A stretch of 64,000 nt of DNA from Halovenus sp037080055. Its GTDB lineage: Archaea; Halobacteriota; Halobacteria; Halobacteriales; Haloarculaceae. Where the stretch lies: positions 372,001 through 436,000 of the forward strand of contig NZ_JBAOJI010000001.1 of NCBI RefSeq assembly GCF_037080055.1, in the 5' to 3' direction. The position numbers and the translations under genes were made by a program. Of this stretch, positions 8,322-17,606 are shown piece after piece (the first letter of the stretch is position 1; every line of letters begins with the position of its first letter). The notes below the pieces were generated by a model. That model was not told the origin of the DNA, did not search any database, and worked only from the letters and a program-made list of their open reading frames with translations.

Positions 8322-8906
8322 ATGACCAGCCGCGTATACAGACTTCATTCGACACTGGAACTCCCGCTCGAGGACGTCCACGAGTATTTCGAGGACCCGG
8401 AACTACCGGACGGAATCGAGGACGTGGATATCACACGACGAAACAATACACTCATCATCAGCGCGGTGCCGGATGATGACAGTATCAGCAAGTACACGCC
8501 GACTGCGCAGTTGAAAGCGAGTGTCACCGAAAACCGCGTGTACGAGGAAGACCCCGAGGCAGGGCCAGGCGGCCCCTCCCCCGGTGGCGGCCCGCAGTGG
8601 GGATCGCTCGAAGAAGAAGAGGAAATCGAGTCCGAACTCGTCGAGTATGCCTGTTTCAAGGGAGACCGCGAGACTGTGCTCCAGAACACGGCACTCCAGT
8701 ACGAGATGTTCCAGGTTCTCTGTCAAATTGCCAGCCGAGCAGAGAAAGGGACGCTCACTGCCGTCGCCGCCACCGAGGAGGATATCAAGGCCATCCAAAT
8801 CGTCGATGGTGAACGACGCCCGGCATCGGTCACCGTCGTCGAGGACCCAGGCGAAGCCGACGAAGACGACGCGGTCGATTGGCGAAACAACGAGTTCATT
8901 AGCTGA
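8322..8906 (+). CDS. Conserved haloarchaeal hypothetical protein, acidic
   Basis: No known function. The 194-residue protein has a beta-rich N-terminal half (strands around residues 1-75), a Gly/Pro linker (GPGGPSPGGGPQWG) followed by a Glu-rich run, and a helical C-terminal region. No membrane segments or metal motifs. The ATG at 8322 is used because the codons upstream (from 8268) look non-coding. Confidence 0.6.
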   Translation: MTSRVYRLHSTLELPLEDVHEYFEDPELPDGIEDVDITRRNNTLIISAVPDDDSISKYTPTAQLKASVTENRVYEEDPEAGPGGPSPGGGPQWGSLEEEEEIESELVEYACFKGDRETVLQNTALQYEMFQVLCQIASRAEKGTLTAVAATEEDIKAIQIVDGERRPASVTVVEDPGEADEDDAVDWRNNEFIS

Positions 8907-8954
8907 TCCGGGACTCCGACAGGAGTTCTCTCTGAACAGTACTGCCAGTAGCGG

Positions 8955-9716
8955 TTAGCTCGTTCGGAATCCACCGTCGACGACGAGGCCGTGGCCAGTC
9001 ACCCACGACGCCTCGTCGCTGGCGAGGAACAGAATACAATCTGCGATTTCTTCCGGTTCACCCAACCGTCCGAGCGGGTAGTCCTGGCGGAGTTTCTCGC
9101 GGGCTTGTTCGGGGTCGTCGGCCGCCGCGAGGAACTGATCCAGAAGCGGCGTGTCGGTGAAGCCGGGACAGACCGTGTTCGCACGGACACCTTTCGGGCC
9201 GGCTTCGGCCGCGACAGCGCGCGTGAAATTGAGTACTGCGCCCTTGCTCAGAGAGTAGGCGGCCTGTTTGGGGAGGCCGAAGATACTCGCCAGTGAACCG
9301 ACGTTGACGATCGAACCCGACCCTTGTTCTTTCAGATGTGGGAGCGCAGCGTGACAGCCGTTCCAGACGCCCTTGATGTTGACATCCATGACGAAATCCC
9401 GCATTGTGGTGTCAGTATCCTCGACGTAGGAGGAGGGATGACCCGTGCCAGCGTTGTTGACCAGAATATCGAGTCCGTGTGTCTCGTACACCTCCTCGAC
9501 GAGGTCGTCGAAGCGCTGCTCGTCGGTCACGTCGAGTTCGTAGAAGGTCGCTTCCCCGCCCGCCTCGTTGATCTCTTCGGCGATTTTCGGCCCTTCGTCG
9601 CTGTTGATGTCGGTGACGATGACCTCTGCGCCCTCTTCGGCGAACCGCAGGGAAGTCGCTTCGCCGATGCCAGATGCCGCACCTGTGATAAGTGCTGTCT
9701 TGTCTTCGAGTCGCAT
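8955..9716 (-). CDS. Short-chain dehydrogenase/reductase (classical SDR)
   Basis: NAD(P)-dependent oxidoreductase of 253 residues. It shows TGAASGIG (11-18), NNAG, the catalytic serine in VNVGSLAS and YSLSK for the Tyr/Lys pair, ending VTGHGLVVDGGF. The acidic residue after strand two (TDIN) suggests a preference for NAD. FabG-like or hydroxyacid/glucose dehydrogenase are equally possible; substrate cannot be told. Confidence 0.85.
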   Translation of the reverse strand: MRLEDKTALITGAASGIGEATSLRFAEEGAEVIVTDINSDEGPKIAEEINEAGGEATFYELDVTDEQRFDDLVEEVYETHGLDILVNNAGTGHPSSYVEDTDTTMRDFVMDVNIKGVWNGCHAALPHLKEQGSGSIVNVGSLASIFGLPKQAAYSLSKGAVLNFTRAVAAEAGPKGVRANTVCPGFTDTPLLDQFLAAADDPEQAREKLRQDYPLGRLGEPEEIADCILFLASDEASWVTGHGLVVDGGFRTS

Positions 9717-9824
9717 GATTCACACGGGACTACCAACAGCAAAATAACTGTCCCTTTCCATCGGAAAACCCAACAGTAGTTTCGCCCAACTGCGGTGGTT
9801 GCATATCGTGCAGGGGCTACGTTG

Positions 9825-11402
9825 TTAACATAACAGCCAGCAGTCGTCGTCCTCTTCAGGTGCGTTCTCGTCGGGCCGCTGTGGGAGATGCAGCCGTGAG
9901 TTTGTGGCGTCGATTGTCACGCCGTCGGACTCACGGGAGTCGAGATACCACGGGTTCGTGACACTGATTTCGAGTCCGATGGAGTCGCCTTCGTTGACGA
10001 ACTCCTGAATCGCAGGATACTGGACGCTGATGTCTCGCGTGCTCGAAGAATCGATCAGCATCGGCTGGTCCATCCCGTTGATGTTGTCACCGTCGTGGAA
10101 CAACTCGAAGAAGAGTCGCGCTTCCGGCCCGGCCACGTCGACGGTCAGGTCAATGGTGGGTTCGCCGATCAGTTCGATATCTTCTCCGGCGGTCCACTTG
10201 TAGGTGACAGCCTCGTCGGTCCACCAGCCCCAGCCCTGTTCGAGTTCCGCGCTGGAGCCTTCCCCGCCGTCGGCGAGTTCGTAGGTCTCCGTGGTCGTGT
10301 CTGCGGGCGGGAACTGCGCGTCTTCACGCCAGCGGTCACGCTGTGGCAGGTAGTTCGATATCTGCGCCACGTCGGTTTCTCCGCCGCGGACGTGCTGGTC
10401 CATCCACCGGACAGCGTGATCGTTCATCCGGCCGCGGTCCGAGAAATCGACCGTGAGTTCGGTCAGGTCGTGGCCACCCTCGTAGAAGAGCAGTCGGCTC
10501 TCGGTGCCTGCGTCCTGCAGTTGCCGGTACGTATCGAGCGCCTCGGTCGGGTTGAACAGTGAATCGGTCCAGCCCTGCATCAGGAAGGTTGGCGTATCGA
10601 TGCCGTCTTTGTACGCGACTGAGCGGCTCTGGAACGCCTCGATAGCCTCGTCGGGGACTTCGTTGTTTTCGATGCTCTGTTCGTACCAGCGGCTGAGATT
10701 GTCAGTGACGTCTGCATCGTCGTCGAACAGCGTGTTGATCTCACCGAGGCCGAGCAGTGCGGTCAACCAGCCTGATTTGACGACGCCACCTGGGGCCAGC
10801 GAGTATTCGAGGTCGTTCCAGGTGATCCGCGGCACCAAAGCGTCGAGTCGGTCGTCGGCCTCGGCGACCTGGAACTGGATCCCTCCAGCGTAGGAGATGC
10901 CGTCCATCCCGACTCGCGGATTGTCCGGTCCGTCGAGGGCGACATCGATGCCGTACTGACCGGTCTCGTTCGCGAGGAAGTCGATCATCCGCTGGGCATC
11001 TCTGGTCTCGTTGGGCCCGTTCAGGCCGACAGTCCCCTCGGAGGAACTGAACCCACGAGAATCGTAGGTCAACACCGTATAGCCATTTTTCGCGTACTCC
11101 TTGGCTTTCGGGACTGTGATCGGACTCTGCCGGAAGGCACCCCAGCCGTGAGTCATCAGTACCGACGGACGCGGGCCGTTCTCCGGCGGGACGTACAGCG
11201 TCGCGCCGAGTTCGGTCCCATCGAAGGACTCGATTGTGGTTCGTTCGAAGGAAATTGATGCCGTCGAGCTGGCCCCTGCCGATCCGGAGACACCCGCACC
11301 GCCTGCGGCCACCGCCGCCGCCGTTGCCGTTGTCTTCAGCACTGTCCGCCGGTCGATTTGACTCCCCGATACCCCACACTGAGTGGTCTGTTCCCGTGAC
11401 AT
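9825..11402 (-). CDS. Tat-exported alpha/beta hydrolase, X-Pro dipeptidyl-peptidase (CocE/NonD) type
   Basis: Secreted serine hydrolase of 525 residues. The N-terminus has a twin-arginine signal (DRRTVLKT followed by an Ala/Gly-rich hydrophobic stretch ending near ASS). The fold carries HGWGAFRQSP, the nucleophile elbow GMDGISYAGG, and GGHDLTEL with the likely catalytic histidine; the last 170 residues form the beta-rich C-terminal domain of the CocE/PepX family. The very end is acidic then CWLLC. Peptidase or esterase activity is by family only. Confidence 0.8.
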   Translation of the reverse strand: MSREQTTQCGVSGSQIDRRTVLKTTATAAAVAAGGAGVSGSAGASSTASISFERTTIESFDGTELGATLYVPPENGPRPSVLMTHGWGAFRQSPITVPKAKEYAKNGYTVLTYDSRGFSSSEGTVGLNGPNETRDAQRMIDFLANETGQYGIDVALDGPDNPRVGMDGISYAGGIQFQVAEADDRLDALVPRITWNDLEYSLAPGGVVKSGWLTALLGLGEINTLFDDDADVTDNLSRWYEQSIENNEVPDEAIEAFQSRSVAYKDGIDTPTFLMQGWTDSLFNPTEALDTYRQLQDAGTESRLLFYEGGHDLTELTVDFSDRGRMNDHAVRWMDQHVRGGETDVAQISNYLPQRDRWREDAQFPPADTTTETYELADGGEGSSAELEQGWGWWTDEAVTYKWTAGEDIELIGEPTIDLTVDVAGPEARLFFELFHDGDNINGMDQPMLIDSSSTRDISVQYPAIQEFVNEGDSIGLEISVTNPWYLDSRESDGVTIDATNSRLHLPQRPDENAPEEDDDCWLLC

Positions 11403-11557
11403 GGCTTACATACCCCCTCACAGACCCCCCGGCCCGTGAGTAGCGTTATCACAATACGATAGAGGATACTACTTAGCTACTGCCAAATTACTGGCACGTT
11501 TATTGCCGTTCCCTGTACCAGTTATCGATACTAATAGCAGAGATGCCGCCGGGTCGA

Positions 11558-12643
11558 TCAATCAGTCACGCCGAACGGGAGTGAGACGGGTTCGTCGCCG
11601 TCGAAGCGATTTGGATCGAAGCCAGGAATCGATTCACCGCCGAGGATCTGGTCCGCGATTGCTCGGCCGAGTGCAGGCGACCGCATCAATCCGTGACCGC
11701 ACAAACCCGTGACGACGAAGACGCCGGGTTCGAGTTCGCCGGCCAGCGGATCGCGGTCCGGGGTCGCCGTACAGAGGCCTGCCCACGACCGATCGGCGGT
11801 CAAATCCGTCCGTAGTCGATGATCGAGTCCGCGAAGTCGCTCCGAGACGAACCGCTCGTCGGCCCCACGGTCGTACTCGGTCGGCTCACCGTGGTACATT
11901 TCCGAGCCGTCACCGGCGAGAATCCCACCGGGAGTCGGGCGGGCGTATCGCTCCGTCGACGCGTCGTAGTAGATCGGAAGGGCACCCTCCACAGGGCTCG
12001 CTTCGAGTGCCTGCGTTCGGTACAGACCGAGCGCCAGTCCGGAGTCCAATTCGGAGAGTGCCGCCGACGTTCCTGCACCAGCGGCGACGAGGATAGCATC
12101 GGCCTCCCGAACCGACCCGTCTACACGGACACCCCCATCCACTGTCACCGTGGCTGGTGTGTTCGTCTGAATCGAGACGCCTGCGGCCCGTGCTCGCTCT
12201 CCGAGATGGGTGACGTACGCCTCTGGATCGACGTAGCCGGCGTTGTGCGCGACGGCGGCCGTCTCGATATCTTCGGTGACGAGTGCCGGGAACCGATCCG
12301 CGACAACGTGGTTGTTGATAATCTCGACATCCCGGCCGTGGTCGGCCATCCTGGCAGCCTGCGATTCGATAGCGGTGGCCGTCTCGTCGTCGTGGGCGAA
12401 CCAGAGATAGGGGCAGTCGGTCAGGAGGTCGTCTGTCCGGAAGTACTCGACCGACTCGGCTGCGATATCCGCGTCGCGTCGGTCGGCGTATGCGTCGTAG
12501 CAGATACCCGCGGCGCGGCCGGACGCACCGCTGCCGAGTTCGCCAGCCTCGAACAGAATCACATCGATATCGCGGTCTGCGAGGGCAATTGCGGCTTGGA
12601 GGCCGATTGCGCCCCCGCCGACGACGGCGACTCGGTCGACCAT
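11558..12643 (-). CDS. FAD-dependent oxidoreductase, D-amino-acid oxidase/DadA family
   Basis: Flavoprotein of about 361 residues starting VDRVAVVGGGAIGLQAAIAL, the dinucleotide-binding fold of the DAO family, followed by GSGASGRAAG and a C-terminal ATPDRDPLAGELEPGVFVVTGLCGHG. It likely oxidises an amine or amino acid at the C-N bond. ATG at 12643 is used; an in-frame GTG two codons upstream overlaps the stop of the preceding gene as GTGA, which suggests translational coupling. It is the last gene of a tightly packed minus-strand cluster. Confidence 0.75.
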   Translation of the reverse strand: MVDRVAVVGGGAIGLQAAIALADRDIDVILFEAGELGSGASGRAAGICYDAYADRRDADIAAESVEYFRTDDLLTDCPYLWFAHDDETATAIESQAARMADHGRDVEIINNHVVADRFPALVTEDIETAAVAHNAGYVDPEAYVTHLGERARAAGVSIQTNTPATVTVDGGVRVDGSVREADAILVAAGAGTSAALSELDSGLALGLYRTQALEASPVEGALPIYYDASTERYARPTPGGILAGDGSEMYHGEPTEYDRGADERFVSERLRGLDHRLRTDLTADRSWAGLCTATPDRDPLAGELEPGVFVVTGLCGHGLMRSPALGRAIADQILGGESIPGFDPNRFDGDEPVSLPFGVTD

Positions 12644-12645
12644 CG

Positions 12646-13431
12646 TCACCCGAGAATCGGATCGAGGCCGCGGGCCGGATAGCCGACGATCCGGTCGACA
12701 CCTGCGTCGTGAAGCCGCTGGACGCGGTCACGGACCGTTTCGGGACTGCCGACGAGGGCGTAGGCACGACAGCCACGGAGGAGTTCTTCCCGACCCTCGC
12801 CCGTGGCGTTGCTGTCGTGGGGCGTCCCCGCCGGCAGTCGTTCTCGGACGCGCCTGCGCCGCGCAGCGTACTCCCCGACGGCGTCGAGAATAGTCGAATC
12901 GTCGGTCGAGAGGACAACCGGTGCATACAGCGCGACATCTGTGGAACTATCTGCTTCCCGCAGTGCCCGGACGGAACTGGCGGTGCCAGGCGAGAGCAAC
13001 TCGAACTGCGTGCCGCCGACGGCCAGTGCGAGTCGTTCGATCCCCTCGGTTCCGATCCACGGATCTGTCGCAGCGTCGGCGGCCGCGGTGAGACGGGGCG
13101 CGACGGCTCTCTTCTGCTCGTGATCGTCGAGATAGGCCTGATGGCCGGCGACGAGTACCTCGCCGACAGAATCCGGAAGCGATTCGCGAGCGCTCTCGTC
13201 GCCCTTCGGATCGAAGCCATCGACTCGAATCGGTGTGGTCATCCGAACCTCGTAGGTGTCGGCCAGTTCGTGAAGCGTCTGCGGGTCCGGGACGTGTTCG
13301 CGACCCTCGAAATCGATCGTAATCGTCTCGACAGCGAGTTCCGCCGCGCGCTTGACAGCAACCTCTGTCGGTTTGATCGCAACGGCATCGATGCCGACAT
13401 CGGTCAGTGTCGTCCCGGTCAGCGCAGTCAT
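12646..13431 (-). CDS. Luciferase-like TIM-barrel protein, haloarchaeal
   Basis: A 261-residue protein whose C-terminal block YALVGSPETVRDRVQRLHDAGVDRIV is the typical end of F420/FMN-dependent bacterial-luciferase-like oxidoreductases, but the N-terminal two thirds is diverged and shorter than usual (about 330). It may have lost flavin binding. It ends overlapping the start of the downstream flavin oxidoreductase, so the two are probably made together. Confidence 0.55.
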   Translation of the reverse strand: MTALTGTTLTDVGIDAVAIKPTEVAVKRAAELAVETITIDFEGREHVPDPQTLHELADTYEVRMTTPIRVDGFDPKGDESARESLPDSVGEVLVAGHQAYLDDHEQKRAVAPRLTAAADAATDPWIGTEGIERLALAVGGTQFELLSPGTASSVRALREADSSTDVALYAPVVLSTDDSTILDAVGEYAARRRRVRERLPAGTPHDSNATGEGREELLRGCRAYALVGSPETVRDRVQRLHDAGVDRIVGYPARGLDPILG

Positions 13432-13476
13432 ATGGCCGTTTTCGCGTCTGGACGCGCTTAGCCCTGTCGTTTGCTC

Positions 13477-14076
13477 TCAGACCGGGTAATCGGCGTCCGG
13501 GCCGACTTCGCGGTCTGGTTCCGGCGGAACCGTCCAGTCGGTGGCGAGTTCAAGCAACTGGACGAGCATTCGCGCAGTCGCTCCCCAGACGGTGTAGCCG
13601 TCGACGTAGAAGTAATGCAGGCGAATCTCGCCGTAGTGAGGGTGTTCGCGGTGTTCACTCTGGTAGTTCTCCCGATCGATCAGCGCCGAGACTGGCAAGA
13701 TTGCCAGTTCTGCAACCTCGCCATCGTACGGCTCGTACGTTCGGTCGGGGATTTCGGCGACGAACGGCCGGACGGAGTAGCGAGTGATCGTCCGGATATC
13801 GTCCAGTCGGCCGACGATAGAGACCTCTTCGGGTCTGAGCCCGATTTCCTCGTTGCCCTCGCGTTTGGCAGTCGCCTCCAGTGAGTCGTCCTCGGGTTCG
13901 CGGCCGCCGCCGGGAAAACTCATCTGGCCGGGATGATCCGAGAGATGTTCCGCTCGTTTGGTGAATAGGATATGCGAACCGCTCTCCCTGTCGATTACGG
14001 GGGCGAGCACGGCCGCTTCACGCTCCTGATCGTCGACCGTAACCGGCTCGTGATCGCGCACACCCACGAAATCCAT
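13477..14076 (-). CDS. NUDIX hydrolase, CoA pyrophosphatase type
   Basis: Predicted to hydrolyse CoA or related dinucleotides to 4'-phosphopantetheine and ADP derivatives. It shows the CoA-hydrolase signature LFTKRAEHLSDHPGQMSFPGG just before the NUDIX box (GGREPEDDSLEATAKREGNEEIGL pattern, residues about 56-79), with the D-for-E change common in this subfamily. Length 199 fits. Start ATG at 14076. Confidence 0.85.
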   Translation of the reverse strand: MDFVGVRDHEPVTVDDQEREAAVLAPVIDRESGSHILFTKRAEHLSDHPGQMSFPGGGREPEDDSLEATAKREGNEEIGLRPEEVSIVGRLDDIRTITRYSVRPFVAEIPDRTYEPYDGEVAELAILPVSALIDRENYQSEHREHPHYGEIRLHYFYVDGYTVWGATARMLVQLLELATDWTVPPEPDREVGPDADYPV

Positions 14077-14129
14077 GTATCGGACACGGAAGGGGTCCAG
14101 AAGCTTAATTTGTTGGTATCACTCTCGGG

Positions 14130-14600
14130 TTAGCGGCTCTCGTCGAGGTGACTGCGGATTTCGTCGAGTGTCACCGGAGCCCACGCCTCAATGTCGTAGC
14201 TCACGTCGATCAGTCGCTCGATTTCCGCAGTATTTCCCATCTCGATGGCGAGTGCCGCCTCTTCGCGAAGGCGTTCCATCGCAGCCTCGCCCGCGCGCTC
14301 GCGGTCGATTTCACGCTCGCCAATATCGAGAATGTGTCGCAGGTCCTGTGTGCCCTCCGGGCGGGTCGGAAAGGCGGAAGGGCCGACGACGAGAAGCGGA
14401 TCCCGGCCGGACTCCGTGGTGTCGAGACTGATCAGTTGATACCCGTCGATTGCCTCGTCGATCAGGTCCTCGAACGTTCCGGAGTCGGCGTCTTCGCCCT
14501 GTTTGAAGGCGAGTTCGGCGAGCGCATCCCGGAGTTCGCCACGCGTGAGCGCACCGAAAGAATCGACCACACCGGCCAGGTCGTCGCCTGAAAGCTCCAT
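14130..14600 (-). CDS. Conserved haloarchaeal hypothetical protein
   Basis: Function unknown. The 156 residues are acidic and mostly helical; the middle contains LVVGPSAFPTRPEGTQDLRHIL, which looks like a conserved core. It sits between a glycosyltransferase and a NUDIX hydrolase with gaps of 41 and 53 bases on the same strand. Confidence 0.6.
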   Translation of the reverse strand: MELSGDDLAGVVDSFGALTRGELRDALAELAFKQGEDADSGTFEDLIDEAIDGYQLISLDTTESGRDPLLVVGPSAFPTRPEGTQDLRHILDIGEREIDRERAGEAAMERLREEAALAIEMGNTAEIERLIDVSYDIEAWAPVTLDEIRSHLDESR

Positions 14601-14641
14601 ACCGGAGGCTGGCCCGGTTCCCTCTTAGAAGTTGTGTCCCG

Positions 14642-15733
14642 CTATCGGCGCTCGTCGAGTGCGGCTTCGGACCGCTCGGCGACCGCTTCGGGGTCGATCG
14701 GAGCTGCTCGCCACGTCGGAAGTCTGTCGTCCTCGCCGGGTTGCTGGATCGACGGCGCGTACGTGTCGACCTGTTCGCGCTCCTGCTGGGGATCGTACGC
14801 GAAGTCGTTGAACGCCGCATCGCCGGCGTACTGCTGAACGAGTCGCTCTGCGTGCTCCCGGTATCGTTCACGCAGTCGGTCGTACTCGATGTCGACGCCG
14901 TGTTCTTCGACGACGGTAAACAGCGTCGCCGCGACCTCGTTACACATCTCACCCAGTCCGCCCGACCCCTCGACGGATCGGTGTTCGTGTTCGTGGATAC
15001 CGAGATCCACCTGTGCACTGTCGGCGAAGCCAGCGTGGTCGAAGACACCGCCGAGTGTGCCCAGTTCGAGTCCCCAGCCACGCGGCGCGCGAATCGAGTG
15101 AGCGAGATCGCCGGTCACCGCAAACTCGCCGGCGAGCGCGTACCGGAAGCTATCGAGATAGGTGACGAAGTCCTCGGTGCTCTGGTCGCGGAGCGCACTC
15201 ACCAGCGGCGCGTAGAAGAGCCGGAAGAGCCGGCCGTACAGCTGTTCGTCCTCGACGCGAGCGTAGTATCCCTTCGTGAACTCGTAGCCGTCGGCCAGCG
15301 GCGAGAGCAGTTTCGGGACGTGGCGGTCGTCGTAGGTCAGCGCATCGGCGTCGTGGACGGCGACGTACGGCGACTGGCCGGCGATTCCGAGCCCGAGCCA
15401 GACATCTCGGCCTTTGCCGGCCGCACCGTTGAGGCCGTACTCGGCGAGTAGCGATTCGACTTCCGGGGCGGTACACCACAACACCGTCAGATCGAGGTCG
15501 AACGATTCCAGCCACTCGGTCACGTCGGCGACCGTCGACTCTCCGGCCCGCAAGGGGACGAGCACGCGGCCGGGATCGACGGACTCCAGCGTCTTGAGGA
15601 CCCCCTCCGTGGCAGGACTGCCCTGATCGCGTTCGGCGAGCGGAACGACAACTGTCGCCTGATCGACCGGCGCGGAGGGATCGGCACCGCCGTAGTCGTG
15701 GAAGGTTCCGATCCGCTCCTGAACGTATTCCAT
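14642..15733 (-). CDS. Glycosyltransferase family 2-like, resembling glucosyl-3-phosphoglycerate synthase
   Basis: Cytoplasmic GT-A fold enzyme of 363 residues. The motif GKGRDVWLGLGIA followed by YVAVHDADALTYD matches the nucleotide-sugar site and the metal-binding D-x-D region, and KGYYARVEDEQLYGRLFRLFYAPLV resembles the acceptor side of GpgS/MpgS-type enzymes. A compatible-solute role is plausible for a halophile but unproven. It heads the minus-strand run down to 11558. Confidence 0.65.
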   Translation of the reverse strand: MEYVQERIGTFHDYGGADPSAPVDQATVVVPLAERDQGSPATEGVLKTLESVDPGRVLVPLRAGESTVADVTEWLESFDLDLTVLWCTAPEVESLLAEYGLNGAAGKGRDVWLGLGIAGQSPYVAVHDADALTYDDRHVPKLLSPLADGYEFTKGYYARVEDEQLYGRLFRLFYAPLVSALRDQSTEDFVTYLDSFRYALAGEFAVTGDLAHSIRAPRGWGLELGTLGGVFDHAGFADSAQVDLGIHEHEHRSVEGSGGLGEMCNEVAATLFTVVEEHGVDIEYDRLRERYREHAERLVQQYAGDAAFNDFAYDPQQEREQVDTYAPSIQQPGEDDRLPTWRAAPIDPEAVAERSEAALDERR

Positions 15734-15822
15734 CGGCTAGAGGTAGGGCAGGAGCTCAAAAAGCGCCGCGATTACCGGGGTATCCTGCCGGGGTCGACAA
15801 CCCGGATGCTCCTGTACCATGG

Positions 15823-16182
15823 TTAGTCGTCCTCCTCCGGCGCGACTTCGCCGATGAGCGTCCAGTGAGTGTGCGTCCCACCTTCCGGGCGTTGTTCTTC
15901 CGTGACATGATAGAGGTACGGGCCGTGCGGGCAGTCCTCGCAGCCCTCCGCACAGGGGACTGTCTTGACGACTTCGGTATACCCATCCTGCTCTTCGATT
16001 CTGATTACGTTCTCACCCGGGTTGAGTTCGATAAGTGACGGAGCATCCGCCTGATGCTGAAGTAATTCCTGCGCGTGGACGATCGTCCGGCGCAAGTCTT
16101 CGAGGGACAGATCACCGAGTTCCGCCACGAGCGAATCAGGTAATCCGTCCGGCGGAGTGGGCCCATCAGAATTCTGAGACAT
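15823..16182 (-). CDS. Small protein with a cysteine cluster, haloarchaeal hypothetical
   Basis: The 119-residue protein has a helical N-terminal half and a C-terminal block CAEGCEDCPHGPYLYHV, where three cysteines and a histidine could bind a metal; the PHGPYLY turn recalls DUF6788-like proteins. Function unknown. Confidence 0.6.
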   Translation of the reverse strand: MSQNSDGPTPPDGLPDSLVAELGDLSLEDLRRTIVHAQELLQHQADAPSLIELNPGENVIRIEEQDGYTEVVKTVPCAEGCEDCPHGPYLYHVTEEQRPEGGTHTHWTLIGEVAPEEDD

Positions 16183-16282
16183 AGCTGATCGTTCGTCTCC
16201 GTGCGATATAAATAATCTGTCGAGGCACAGGACGGGAGACGGGATCAGCCAGGGATCAAGACCAGTGTCCGTTTTTCTTCAG

Positions 16283-16726
16283 TCAATCGTCGGCGGACTC
16301 TGAGCGCGGCAGAGCTATTACAGGTCGGTCTCCCTGTGTGACCAGTTTCAGCGAGAGATCGCCGGAGAGAAATTGCATGATTCGGTTGTCGCTGCGGGCT
16401 CTGTACGCAACGGCACTCGCGTCGACTTCCTCGGCGGCCGCGAAGATTTCGTCGACGACATCCCGGCCGTATGCGGTGTGGTCGTCTGCATCGGGAAAGA
16501 CCGTCCGGACCGCATCATAGGATTCCTCGGCGACTTCTTCGGATTGCTCGACCGGCGTCTTGTCGGGAACTCCCCTGCCTTTCTCGACGACGTGGAGAGC
16601 CGTCACGTGCTCGGGGTCGTACGGTTCGAGGGCGGTCGCCGTCGCAAGCGCGTCCTCCTCGTTAGCGACCGGCAGGAGGACGTGACCGAGTAGCTTTTCG
16701 GACTCGCTTTCGCTGTGGCTGTTCAT
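16283..16726 (-). CDS. Universal stress protein (UspA family)
   Basis: A 147-residue UspA-fold protein (GHVLLPVANEEDALATA ... VDASAVAYRARSDNRIMQFLSGDLSLKLVTQGDRPVIALP). The ATP-binding glycine loop is degraded, so it may not bind nucleotide. ATG at 16726 is used. It is divergent from trkA with 122 bases between; UspA proteins often accompany Trk components in haloarchaea. Confidence 0.8.
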   Translation of the reverse strand: MNSHSESESEKLLGHVLLPVANEEDALATATALEPYDPEHVTALHVVEKGRGVPDKTPVEQSEEVAEESYDAVRTVFPDADDHTAYGRDVVDEIFAAAEEVDASAVAYRARSDNRIMQFLSGDLSLKLVTQGDRPVIALPRSESADD

Positions 16727-16848
16727 ATCGGCTGTAACCACCGCTTGCGTTAAGAATGTGCGTCTTCCCCGCCCCCAGTGGGGGTCCTGCGGTCCGAGAA
16801 ACCAGAGAGACGATACGTTTTCAATCGAGACGGCTGAATGGAAGATAT

Positions 16849-17535
16849 ATGTACATCATCGTCGTCGGTGCAGGCGATATCGGACGCCCGCTGATCGATA
16901 TCGCGACGAAGTCCGGCAACGAAGTCGTCGTCATCGAAAAAGACGAGCAACGCGCGGACACCATCGCCAGTGAATACGACTGTTTGGTGCTCAACGCGGA
17001 CGCGACGATCAAAGAGACACTGAAAGACGCCGGTGCAGACCAGGCGGATGCGATCATCTCGACGACCGATCAGGACGCAACGAATATCATGATCTGTCTG
17101 CTCGCAAAAGAACTCGATATTCCGTCAGTGATGTCTGTCGTCCACAACCCCGAACACATGGCACTCTACCGGCAGATCGGTGTCAACACGATGGAGAACC
17201 CGCAGGAACTCATCGCCGAATATCTCTACCGGGCAGTTGCTCGGCCGGCTATCGTCGATTACATGCGGATCGGCGAGGAGGCGGAGGTGTTCGAGATAAC
17301 CGTCTCAGACGGCGCACCGGTTGCGGGCAAGACACTGCACGAAGCAGCAAAAGCCGAGCTGATTCCGAGCGATGTACTCATCGTGGCAATCGAACGGGAG
17401 GGAGAGGATCCGCCCATCACCCCCCGCGGAGACACCGAAATTCACCCCGATGACCTGTTGACCGTCTATTCTGCCTTCGGCGCAACCCCCGAGCTAACGG
17501 ATATCTTCGGCCACTACGAGGACGACGCCAAATAA
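16849..17535 (+). CDS. trkA: Trk potassium uptake regulator TrkA (RCK domains)
   Basis: Cytoplasmic NAD(H)-binding gating subunit of the Trk/Ktr potassium transporter. The RCK_N domain has MYIIVVGAGDIGRPL and VIEKD at the end of strand two for nucleotide binding; the RCK_C domain spans about 140-220. At 228 residues it is the single-repeat form. ATG at 16849 gives the canonical first strand. The TrkH membrane subunit follows after 71 bases on the same strand. Confidence 0.92.
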   Translation: MYIIVVGAGDIGRPLIDIATKSGNEVVVIEKDEQRADTIASEYDCLVLNADATIKETLKDAGADQADAIISTTDQDATNIMICLLAKELDIPSVMSVVHNPEHMALYRQIGVNTMENPQELIAEYLYRAVARPAIVDYMRIGEEAEVFEITVSDGAPVAGKTLHEAAKAELIPSDVLIVAIEREGEDPPITPRGDTEIHPDDLLTVYSAFGATPELTDIFGHYEDDAK

Positions 17536-17606
17536 CACGATGAGGGAAGACGAATGTTGCAAATCGCGACACAGATGGAAATTGCTGTCCAGATGGAGCT
17601 AAGCCG

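Noticed and set aside
11910..13220. Minus-strand open frame of 436 codons across two genes
   Set aside because: Arg/Ser/Pro-rich translation with no fold-like pattern; it overlaps two well-supported genes in another frame.
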